From contig NZ_JAMOKG010000002.1 of NCBI RefSeq assembly GCF_023656565.1, positions 688,030-752,029 of the forward strand: 64,000 nucleotides of DNA. Reading direction: 5' to 3'. Positions 14,167 through 21,940 of the stretch are shown here, piece by piece. The stretch is from Flavobacterium tyrosinilyticum. Its GTDB lineage: Bacteria > Bacteroidota > Bacteroidia > Flavobacteriales > Flavobacteriaceae. The position numbers and the translations under genes are program-made. Within the stretch, counting starts at the first letter, position 1. Each line of letters opens with the position of its first letter. A model generated the notes under the pieces. It was not told the DNA's origin. It did no database searches and was given only the letters and a program-made list of their open reading frames with translations.

Positions 14167-17052
14167 ATGAGCATGGAGTTTTTTAAATTATGTTCTAATA
14201 ATAATCTTCAAGAAGCAAAATTATTATTTAACAATGATATTAGTTTAGAATTCGTAGATGGTGGAGGTAGAACAGCACTTTCAATGGCAGCCAGTAAAGG
14301 GCATGATGATGTTGTGAAGTGGCTTATAGAAATTGGTGCATTAATTGAATCTTGTGATTCATACAATAGAACGCCACTTGCAAGAAGTTCAATGATGGGG
14401 CATTTATCAACTGTCAAAATACTATTAGATGCCAATGCAAATATAAATGCTGTTAATAACAATTTAAGGTCCATTTTGTCAGAAGTTATTTCAGAAAAAA
14501 AAGAAGAGATAGCATTATTTTTGATAGAAAATGGTGCCACACTTAATTCAGCAGATGATATAGGAAAAACAGCAATGCATTTTGCTGTACAAAATGGTCT
14601 TTTAAACGTTGTTAAAAAACTTCTTGACAAAAATGCTCTTTTTAATAAACCTGATAAATATAATGTTACTCCATTAAATTATGCAATACAGAATCGTCGA
14701 CTTGATATTGCTTCACTACTAGAAAAAGCTGAAATTGAATTAACTGATGGAAAAAGAGTGATTGAAACCGAAGAAGAGAATTCTTTTACAGAAGTAAATA
14801 ATTTAGTTTCAATAAATGAAAATGAGCCATTAAGTAGTCAATTTATTGAAGCAATAAATGATAAAAACATTGATTTGATTAAATTATTAATTGATGAAGG
14901 TGTCGATATAAATGAAAAATTTATTTACGAAGATAAAAATTATAGGTATGACTATAGATTTGATTACCTTACAAGAGTTATTTCTTCGAAACAGTCGAAA
15001 ATAATTAAAATATTACTTGAAGAAGGTTTTAAACTTGAAAATAGTCAAAAAGAGATACAAGCCTATTTTTATATTTATAAATTTTTGGAAATTTATTGCT
15101 TTAATAATTTGCATGATGATTTGATGGAGTTGTTGCCTATTTTTTTTAAAGAAAGCATTGTTTTTGATTATAAAGAAATTAGTTCATTAAAAAGGTTTAA
15201 TTTAAATCAGTACCAAAGATTATACTATGACATGATTCTAGAAAAATGTTCTGACATAAATGAAATTGAAATTTATACAGGTAGAACATTATTGCATGAT
15301 GCTTTAGATGACTTTAGAAATAGTTTTGAATCAGGTCGAAAAGATATATTTATTTCTGCTGAGTTAAATAAGGATGATATTTTTATAGATGCTTTATTAA
15401 ATTGTGATGTAATTGACATAAACAAATTTGATTATTCTGACAATTCGCCTTTATATTATGCTTGTGAAAATACTACGGCCAGAGTAGTTCGTAATCTTTT
15501 ACAAAAAGGAGCGGATTTAGAAGTTTTATGCGGAGAAACAAGTCTGCCATTAGTAATGGTTGCTTGTGAAAACTCAAATATAGAGGTGTTAGAAGTTCTT
15601 TTTGAATTTGGAGCCGATTTCAATATTGCAGATGATGATGGAAATACTTTATTGCATATTGCAAGTCAAAAGCAAGATTTTGAATTAATTGAATATTTGA
15701 TAAAAATTGGTGTAAATGTTAATGCAATGGATAAAGATGGTAATACCGCACTACATATATTAAGTTGTAATAATACAAAAAATACAATCAATAGTATTAA
15801 TTTGCTTGTTGAGAAAGGTGCCGATATATCGCTACTTAATAATAATTTGAGAACTCCTTTTTTCAGTAGCAGTTGTAAGTTTGATTCTCAATTTGTTTGT
15901 AAAAACATTCCAATTTTAAAACATTTAATTTCATTAGGAGCAAGTGTAAATGTTCAGGATTATACAGATTCTACACCTTTGCATTATGCTGTTAAGTATG
16001 AAGATATTGAACTAGTCCGTTTCTTAATTAATAACGGTGCAGATTGTAATATTGAAGATGATAAAGGAAATAGCTCATATAAAATTGCCTTAACATCTAA
16101 TAAAAGAAGTGTACTTTCGATTATAGAAAAAGCAAACGTTAGTATTGCAATGGACGATGATGATTTAGATGCTGCATTTATGCGCGCATGTAAAAATGGA
16201 AGTCGTGGTGTTGCAGAATTGCTGGTTAGAAGTGGTGATGTGGATATTACATATGTAGATGATGCTGGGAGAACTCCATTGCATTATATTGCAAAAATGG
16301 GTATGATTGCTTTAGCAAAGTTTGTCGTTGAAAAAGGTGTAGATGTAAATTATACAGATAAACATAATCAAACAGCACTTCATTTTGCAGCATCACATTT
16401 TCAAAAAGAAATGTTTAAGTTTCTTGTTAACAATGGTGCAGATTTAAATATTGCAGATTCTAAAGGCTTATTACCAATCCATTTTATAGCTAATAATGGT
16501 CAACATGATATGCTAGAAGTATTACTTCAGAAAGGAGCTAATGTCAATATTATGACTAATGAAGGAGAATCATTATTACATATGGCTTGCTATACTCGTA
16601 GTAGAGAATGTGTTAGGGTTTTGCTCGATGAAGGTATGAACCCCAATATTTTAGATGCTGACGGTATTGCGCCATTAATAATATGTGCAAATTTGAATCA
16701 AAAAGAGATGGTTAAAATGCTAATTATGAAAGGTGCAAATATTAGATCAAGAGATTTAGATGGAGATGAAGCAATTCATATTGCTGTAATGAAAGGTTTT
16801 AAAGATATGATATCGTTGCTTGTTGATTTGGGAAGTGATATTAATTCGTTAAACAATAATGGTTTAGCATCTTTACATTTAGCTGCTTATTTTGGTTTTA
16901 AAGATATTTTTAAATTTTTACTTGAAAAAGGTGCTGATTTTGAAGTTAAAACAGGAGCGGGCAAATCTTGTATTGACATAGCATCGGAAAATAATCAAAA
17001 AGAACTTGTTGAACTTATTGGTATAATTCAAAAAAGAAGACAGTTACTCTAA
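14167..17052 (+). CDS. Large ankyrin-repeat protein
   Basis: From the ATG at 14167 the protein has 961 residues. Almost all of it is ankyrin repeats of about 33 residues (for example TALSMAASKGHDDVVKWLIE and TPLHYAVKYEDIELVRFLIN), with a less regular stretch near residues 265-410. I count about twenty recognisable units. There is no signal peptide and no membrane segment, so it is probably cytoplasmic. The GTG start at 14065 is rejected because that DNA is part of a repeated non-coding leader. The role is unknown; ankyrin scaffolds mediate protein-protein contacts. It is flanked by matching terminators, which suggests a self-contained cassette. Confidence 0.85.
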   Translation: MSMEFFKLCSNNNLQEAKLLFNNDISLEFVDGGGRTALSMAASKGHDDVVKWLIEIGALIESCDSYNRTPLARSSMMGHLSTVKILLDANANINAVNNNLRSILSEVISEKKEEIALFLIENGATLNSADDIGKTAMHFAVQNGLLNVVKKLLDKNALFNKPDKYNVTPLNYAIQNRRLDIASLLEKAEIELTDGKRVIETEEENSFTEVNNLVSINENEPLSSQFIEAINDKNIDLIKLLIDEGVDINEKFIYEDKNYRYDYRFDYLTRVISSKQSKIIKILLEEGFKLENSQKEIQAYFYIYKFLEIYCFNNLHDDLMELLPIFFKESIVFDYKEISSLKRFNLNQYQRLYYDMILEKCSDINEIEIYTGRTLLHDALDDFRNSFESGRKDIFISAELNKDDIFIDALLNCDVIDINKFDYSDNSPLYYACENTTARVVRNLLQKGADLEVLCGETSLPLVMVACENSNIEVLEVLFEFGADFNIADDDGNTLLHIASQKQDFELIEYLIKIGVNVNAMDKDGNTALHILSCNNTKNTINSINLLVEKGADISLLNNNLRTPFFSSSCKFDSQFVCKNIPILKHLISLGASVNVQDYTDSTPLHYAVKYEDIELVRFLINNGADCNIEDDKGNSSYKIALTSNKRSVLSIIEKANVSIAMDDDDLDAAFMRACKNGSRGVAELLVRSGDVDITYVDDAGRTPLHYIAKMGMIALAKFVVEKGVDVNYTDKHNQTALHFAASHFQKEMFKFLVNNGADLNIADSKGLLPIHFIANNGQHDMLEVLLQKGANVNIMTNEGESLLHMACYTRSRECVRVLLDEGMNPNILDADGIAPLIICANLNQKEMVKMLIMKGANIRSRDLDGDEAIHIAVMKGFKDMISLLVDLGSDINSLNNNGLASLHLAAYFGFKDIFKFLLEKGADFEVKTGAGKSCIDIASENNQKELVELIGIIQKRRQLL

Positions 17053-17063
17053 ATAATTAATAT

Positions 17064-17116
17064 TATTCCAACAAAAAAGCCGATTTCAAATTGAAATCGG
17101 CTTTTTTGTTGGAATA
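17064..17116 (+). terminator. Perfect 53-base palindrome, terminator copy 2
   Basis: Two 26-base arms, each running from TATTCCAACAAAAAAGCC through GATTTCAA, flank a single central A. It will end transcription in both directions. The inner part is the same GCCGATTTCA stem as copies 1 and 3. Confidence 0.85.
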
Positions 17117-17117
17117 A

Positions 17118-17228
17118 ATAATTAGCAAATATTTGTCTTAAAATGATAGTATAAAAACTTTTAAGAGTTATTGATGTATTTCCATGTAAAGACCTTTGCA
17201 AAATTATTTATTGAGGATTTTACTAATT
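17118..17228 (+). repeat. Duplicated 5' leader, copy B
   Basis: TTGTCTTAAAATGATAGTAT and AAAAACTTTTAAGAG match copy A at 14051-14085, and the likeness goes on through GTATTT, AGACCTTTGCAAAATTATTT and TTTTACTAATTA. It lies directly upstream of the gene at 17242. Confidence 0.7.
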
Positions 17229-17241
17229 AATTTAAAAGCGA

Positions 17242-17874
17242 ATGGCAATGATTTTTGATAAACCGATAATTCTTGAAGGTGAAGAAGGAAATGTAGTTCT
17301 AATTTATGGAGAGCATATAATTGGAAATATTACAAAAGAAAATGCTGATTTAAGTATTGAAAGAATAGATAAGAACGTTTTTAATTCTTCTGAATTTGAA
17401 TCGATCATAAATGTTAATGAGATTTTTGAATATGAATTTGAGGTTGACAATGATTCTCATATTATGTTTGAAGTTAGAAATGCAAATTCAGTAACTTATA
17501 AAACTATTGATTTTAAAGATTGTGAAACTACAAAAAAAGCAGAAAGATCGATTAGTGAAAAATTTAAACAATTAGGATTTAAACGAGAAGAAAAGCAAAT
17601 ATCGGCTCTTAGCGCTGCTGTTGTTCCTGGATCTGTCGCAGCTTTTGTTGCCGTGATGGGAGGGATTTTTACTTGGTATGCCAAGTATTTGGAGACGCGA
17701 GTTATAACCCGTACAAGGATTATAAAATGGTATGTTTATATTTTCGAAAAAGTAGCTGAAGTGGTAGGTTTCTATCCGTTTTTGATTATTACGCTAGTTT
17801 TGACAGTTTGCTGTTTACTGTGGATGTTTAAAAGAATGGCTAATCCTCCGATTAAGATTAGTGCTGTGAAATAA
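17242..17874 (+). CDS. Two-TM membrane protein, hypothetical
   Basis: This 210-residue protein has a soluble N-terminal domain of about 115 residues, rich in beta-type and acidic sequence, with no signal peptide. Two membrane spans follow, at about 124-146 (SAAVVPGSVAAFVAVMGGIF) and 178-197 (YPFLIITLVLTVCCLLWMF), separated by an Arg/Thr-rich loop. The soluble part would face the cytoplasm. No family is recognised. It sits between two of the repeated terminator-leader units, next to the ankyrin and WG-repeat genes. Confidence 0.65.
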   Translation: MAMIFDKPIILEGEEGNVVLIYGEHIIGNITKENADLSIERIDKNVFNSSEFESIINVNEIFEYEFEVDNDSHIMFEVRNANSVTYKTIDFKDCETTKKAERSISEKFKQLGFKREEKQISALSAAVVPGSVAAFVAVMGGIFTWYAKYLETRVITRTRIIKWYVYIFEKVAEVVGFYPFLIITLVLTVCCLLWMFKRMANPPIKISAVK

Positions 17875-17880
17875 TTTAGA

Positions 17881-17912
17881 GAAGCCGATTCATATTTGAA
17901 ATCGGCTTTTTT
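17881..17912 (+). terminator. Terminator with GCCGATT stem, copy 3
   Basis: GAAGCCGATT / AAATCGGCTTTTTTT with a longer loop. It is the weakest of the three related terminators and lies 7 bases after the stop codon. Confidence 0.75.
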
Positions 17913-17968
17913 TATGGGTTAAAATGAAAAAACAAATGTCTTAAAATGTGGGTTTAAAAACTTTTGAA
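17913..17968 (+). repeat. Duplicated 5' leader, copy C
   Basis: ATGGGTTAAAATGAAAAAAC, then AAATGTCTTAAAATGTGGG and TTTAAAAACTTTTGAAGG. It is nearly identical to copy A at 14032-14087. It precedes the WG-repeat lipoprotein by about 105 bases. Confidence 0.75.
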
Positions 17969-18073
17969 GGTAATTGGTAATGAATAGAAATAATTTATTT
18001 GTTAGAAATTTTGTTCTGGGAAAAAAAATAATTCAGAATAAAGAGAATAATCATCTTTAATATTGCTCTTTTC

Positions 18074-19801
18074 ATGAAAAATATATCTGTTATAGGTTTG
18101 GTTATTATTATTCTAATTATTTTTTCTTGTAAAAGAAAGTATAATGAGCCTATTACTAAAAATTGGAATCTAGAATTATCAAAAACCGCTTATTCTAAAT
18201 ACGGTGCTATTGACAAATACGGCAAAGAAATTATTCCTCCTATATATGATAATATAATTGATATTTATAAAGGATATTCGCTTGTTGTAAAAAGTGATAA
18301 ATTAGGGATTATTGATTCTACAGGCAAAATTATAGCACCTGCGAAATACGATAAGGTTCAAAGATTTGATAGTAGGAAATTAGGAGCGGTTTGTATTAAT
18401 AATTTATGGGCATTTATTGATAAGAACGGGAAGTTGTTGTCAGATTTCAAATACAATGACATTGATTATGTAGAGGAAGATTTTTACGTCGTAGAATTAA
18501 ATAATAAATGGGGCATAGTTGACAGCGAGATAAAACCAATAACGCCAATTAAATATGATAAATATAATAATTACTATAGAAATTTTAGTGAAGGTAATTT
18601 ATGTGTTTACTTAAATGAAAAATGGGGTTATATCAATTCAAAAGGAAAAGAGATAACTAAGCCTAAATACGATAATGCTGATGATTATAAAAATGGCAGA
18701 GCAAGAGTAGTCTTGGACTTTAAAGAAGGTTTAATTGATAAAAATGGAAAAGAAATTATTCCATTAATTTATGACGAATTAATTAGAGTTAGTAATTCTT
18801 TTTCATACGTTGGAAAATATGACGAAAGCGGTGATTCTAAGAAATATGCGATAATTAACGAGAGGAATGGAAAAGTAGTAGTTTCTTTAAAATATGAAAA
18901 TCTATATAGTAATTTTGAGCCTTTTTTTCCTTTTCATGCAAGATTGGCAAAAGTTAAATTAAAAAATAAAGTAGGAGTTGTAAATGAAAAAGGTAAAGTT
19001 ATAATACCGTTAATTTATGACTCAATAGAATCATTAGGAACTGGCTATGTTGTATTTAAAGATGGAAAATATGGTTATATGGATGAAGATTTTAAAATTA
19101 TTGTTCCTATTATAAATGATTACAAAGAAAATGAAGAATCTGTAAGTAATGTTTGCGGTATAGTACAAAAGGAAAGTTCTTTACTACTGTTATGTCAAAA
19201 TAATAAGTATGGATTTGCAAATAGAAAAGGAAAGATTATAACTCCAATAAAATATGATAAGGTTGAGTCTGTTTATATGAGAGGAGCATTTGTGTCATTA
19301 AATGGAAAAAGCGGTTATATAAATGAAATTGGCAAAGAAACGATACCATTAAAAATAGATATGTCATTATCAGCAATGCTTTTTCATTTTAATGAAGGTA
19401 TTCTTGTGTACAGAGAAAATAACAAATGGGGAGCTATAGATAGTACGGGAGTTGAAATAGTTTCGCCAAAATATAATACCTTGACAGATTTTGCATGGGG
19501 ATTTTCAATAGGAAGTATTGGCAACAACTGGTACATAATTAATAAAAAAGGTAGAATTCAAAAAACTTTAAAATATGATAAAGTTGCAAAATGTGATGCT
19601 GACGTTGCATTTGTGTCTAATAATGGGAGATGGGGGGTCATAGATAAAAATGGCAATCTGATATCTCCAATTAAATATGATGAAATTAATTGGTTCAACT
19701 ATAATTTTGCGACTGTAGTAAAAAAGAATTTTAATAAATATGGTTTTCCGGTTTATCAACCTCTAGACATTTTAGGATTATCAAATTTGGTAAAAAGATA
19801 A
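18074..19801 (+). CDS. WG-repeat lipoprotein
   Basis: This 575-residue exported protein has a lipobox in its signal peptide (IIIILIIFSC region, Cys19), so it should be anchored to a membrane. The rest is a run of WG repeats, each with a pattern like NKWGIVDSEIKPITPIKYDK, in which WG or YG is followed by hydrophobic strand, D/N-x-x-G-K, and P-x-K/I-YD. About a dozen units can be seen. WG-repeat domains form beta-propeller-like folds of unclear function. It ends the accessory cassette group, 13 bases before the end of the convergent DUF421 gene. Confidence 0.8.
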   Translation: MKNISVIGLVIIILIIFSCKRKYNEPITKNWNLELSKTAYSKYGAIDKYGKEIIPPIYDNIIDIYKGYSLVVKSDKLGIIDSTGKIIAPAKYDKVQRFDSRKLGAVCINNLWAFIDKNGKLLSDFKYNDIDYVEEDFYVVELNNKWGIVDSEIKPITPIKYDKYNNYYRNFSEGNLCVYLNEKWGYINSKGKEITKPKYDNADDYKNGRARVVLDFKEGLIDKNGKEIIPLIYDELIRVSNSFSYVGKYDESGDSKKYAIINERNGKVVVSLKYENLYSNFEPFFPFHARLAKVKLKNKVGVVNEKGKVIIPLIYDSIESLGTGYVVFKDGKYGYMDEDFKIIVPIINDYKENEESVSNVCGIVQKESSLLLLCQNNKYGFANRKGKIITPIKYDKVESVYMRGAFVSLNGKSGYINEIGKETIPLKIDMSLSAMLFHFNEGILVYRENNKWGAIDSTGVEIVSPKYNTLTDFAWGFSIGSIGNNWYIINKKGRIQKTLKYDKVAKCDADVAFVSNNGRWGVIDKNGNLISPIKYDEINWFNYNFATVVKKNFNKYGFPVYQPLDILGLSNLVKR

Positions 19802-19813
19802 TGATCTTTCACA

Positions 19814-20332
19814 TCAAAACTTCTGCAAATTCTTATGATTATGCTTGCGCTTATAATGTGTTTGCTTTAAGTTTTTCTGGTCTTCAGAAATAATACTGAT
19901 TGTTCCGTCAATTTCTAGCATGGCTAGTTTTACGTTTTTGAAGAATTCGATTCCGTGTTCACGCATGGCTTCTTTTAATTCTTCATCGGAAATATCTAAT
20001 TTGCTCAAAGCTTTAAAATCCAGTTTTCCATCGTGAATTAAAATTTGAGGTTTGTCAAGTAATATATTGCCAAGAGTTTTATATCGGCGTGTCAGTTTTT
20101 TAATAGCAAAGTTGATTACAAATAAAACTAAAGCCGCCACCAAACCGCCTAAAAGACTTGTGTCTGGACCTACCATTGCATTTTGGACAGAGTTACTGAT
20201 TAATAAAATAAGAATAATATCAGCGGTGTTTAATTGTGAAAGTTCTTTTTTGCCAAATATTCGTAAAGCAATTGTCATGAAAAAATAAACGGCAACACTT
20301 CGTATGATTATATCTAAATAAGGAAAAGTCAT
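19814..20332 (-). CDS. DUF421 (YetF-type) membrane protein
   Basis: This 172-residue protein has three hydrophobic segments in the first 85 residues (for example IIIRSVAVYFFMTIALRIFG and LLGGLVAALVLFVINFAIKK) and then a soluble DUF421 domain. Motifs are RIFGKKELSQLNTADIILIL and, in the soluble part, ILIHDGKLDFKAL and MREHGIEFFKNVKLAMLEID. The family's function is unclear. A second DUF421 protein is at 61992-62684. The His/Lys-rich tail (THYKRKHNHKNLQKF) is unusual. Confidence 0.88.
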   Translation of the reverse strand: MTFPYLDIIIRSVAVYFFMTIALRIFGKKELSQLNTADIILILLISNSVQNAMVGPDTSLLGGLVAALVLFVINFAIKKLTRRYKTLGNILLDKPQILIHDGKLDFKALSKLDISDEELKEAMREHGIEFFKNVKLAMLEIDGTISIISEDQKNLKQTHYKRKHNHKNLQKF

Positions 20333-20354
20333 GTTTTTTATTTTAAAGTTAAAT

Positions 20355-20392
20355 AAAAAAGCTTTGCCAAAGTTTTAAACTTCGACAAAGCT
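20355..20392 (-). terminator. Terminator of the RimB-RimK gene
   Basis: On the minus strand AGCTTTGTCGAAGTTTAAAA pairs with ACTTTGGCAAAGCT, followed by a T-run. It lies between the RimK fusion and the DUF421 gene, so the two are not co-transcribed by default. Confidence 0.7.
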
Positions 20393-20432
20393 GCTAAATT
20401 ATTTATAGGGAATTAAGTTTAAATGAACTTAA

Positions 20433-21800
20433 TTATAGTTTGAAATTCTTTTCAATAGCTCTAATCATTTCTCCTGCCACATCTTTATTAGTTGCGCCTT
20501 CAATTCCTTCAAGGCCTGGAGAAGAGTTTACTTCAAGCAATAGCGGACCTTTAGACGAACGGATAATATCAACTCCAGCCACTTTCAAATCCATTGCTTT
20601 TGCGGCTTTAATGGCGATTTTTTTCTCTTCGGCAGTTACTTTGATAACAGATGCAGTTCCGCCAAGGTGAATATTAGCTCTAAACTCACCAGGCATCGCT
20701 TCACGTTGGATTGCGGCAACCACTTTTCCGTCAATTACAAAACAACGAATGTCTTTTCCGTTGGCTTCCTTGATAAATTCTTGAACCAAGATGTTGGCAT
20801 TTAAACTTTTAAAAGCATTGATTACACTTTCTGCCGCTTTTTTAGTTTCAGCCAAGACAACGCCTTTTCCTTGCGTTCCTTCCAATAATTTAACAATTAG
20901 TGGTGAACCGCCAACCATTTTGATTAAGTTGTCTGTATCAAGCGGAGAATTGGCAAATCCAGTAGTTGGAATATCGATTCCGCTATTCAATAATAATTGT
21001 AAAGAATATAGTTTGTCTCGAGATTGCGTTATGGCTGTAGCTGAATTTAATACAAAGACTTTTAAAGCTTCAAATTGACGTGTCAAAGCACAACCATAAA
21101 AAGTGATACTTGGGCGAATTCTCGGAATAATAGCATCAAATTCGTTTAGGATTTTTCCGCCTCGGTAATGAATTTCAGGTTTTTTTGCATCCAATTTCAT
21201 GTAGCATTCCTTGATATTTAAGAAATGCATTTCGTGCCCGCGCATTTCCCCGGCTTCCATAATTCTTTTATTACTGTAAAGCTCTGGATTGCTAGCTAAA
21301 AGACCAATTCGTAGGCCTGTAGTTGCTTTTTCTGAGTTTTGGTATAATTCTTTTAAAGATTCTGCTGTTGGCTGTCCTAAAAGATATTTTTGCTCGGGAT
21401 CGACTAAAACCCTGCCGCTCATAGCTTCGCGTCCTAAAAGCATTCTAAAACCCATAGAATCGCGATTGGTCAAAGTCATTTCGATAGGCCATTTGGCATC
21501 GCCAATTTTTAAGTTGGTTTGGATCACATAACGATGTTCTCTAAATCCGCTCGAACTTTTTACAATTCGTTTATCAACCAAAGGCGCTTCACAATGAATA
21601 ATGGTTTTGATATTATTCTGAATCGGATTAATGTCGAATTTAACCCAATTGGCATCATTTTTTATAAAAGGAGCTATGTTTAAAGCGTGCATTGCCGAAG
21701 TTTTGGCACCAGAATCGACACGAGCCTTAATTGTCGGGATTCCAAGTTCTGGAAATGAGCACCATTCTTCGCTACCTAAAATGACTTTGTTTTGAAGCAT
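20433..21800 (-). CDS. Fusion of RimB-like zinc protease domain and RimK-type ATP-grasp ligase
   Basis: This 455-residue protein joins two domains. Residues 1-140 are a retropepsin-like domain of the 'ATP-dependent zinc protease' family ([14 protein letters not shown] at 27-40, with the DSGAKTS catalytic-type motif). Residues about 150-455 are a RimK ATP-grasp ligase ([16 protein letters not shown] near 304, [14 protein letters not shown] near 425). RimK homologues add glutamate to ribosomal protein S6 or make poly-glutamate, and RimB-type proteins trim such tails, so a maker and trimmer may be joined in one chain. The domain order is seen; the substrate is inference. Confidence 0.88.
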   Translation of the reverse strand: MLQNKVILGSEEWCSFPELGIPTIKARVDSGAKTSAMHALNIAPFIKNDANWVKFDINPIQNNIKTIIHCEAPLVDKRIVKSSSGFREHRYVIQTNLKIGDAKWPIEMTLTNRDSMGFRMLLGREAMSGRVLVDPEQKYLLGQPTAESLKELYQNSEKATTGLRIGLLASNPELYSNKRIMEAGEMRGHEMHFLNIKECYMKLDAKKPEIHYRGGKILNEFDAIIPRIRPSITFYGCALTRQFEALKVFVLNSATAITQSRDKLYSLQLLLNSGIDIPTTGFANSPLDTDNLIKMVGGSPLIVKLLEGTQGKGVVLAETKKAAESVINAFKSLNANILVQEFIKEANGKDIRCFVIDGKVVAAIQREAMPGEFRANIHLGGTASVIKVTAEEKKIAIKAAKAMDLKVAGVDIIRSSKGPLLLEVNSSPGLEGIEGATNKDVAGEMIRAIEKNFKL

Positions 21801-21872
21801 ATTTTGTTTTTTATTATAGAATTTAAATTCAAAAATAGCTATTTGCTTTTACTAAAGATAGTGATTTTTGAT

Positions 21873-21915
21873 AAAAAAAATACCCGTTATGTTATGAAAA
21901 CGTAACGGGCATATT
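21873..21915 (-). terminator. Terminator of clpC
   Basis: GCCCGTTACG pairs with ATAACGGGT across a short loop, and a long T-run follows on the minus strand. It is 26 bases past the clpC stop. Confidence 0.85.
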
Positions 21916-21940
21916 ATGAATGTTGTAAATTTTGACTAAT

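Noticed and set aside
13998..17912. Phage-type attachment sites at the GCCGATTT repeats
   Set aside because: The repeats are terminator stems followed by T-runs, and there is no integrase or tRNA target in the region.
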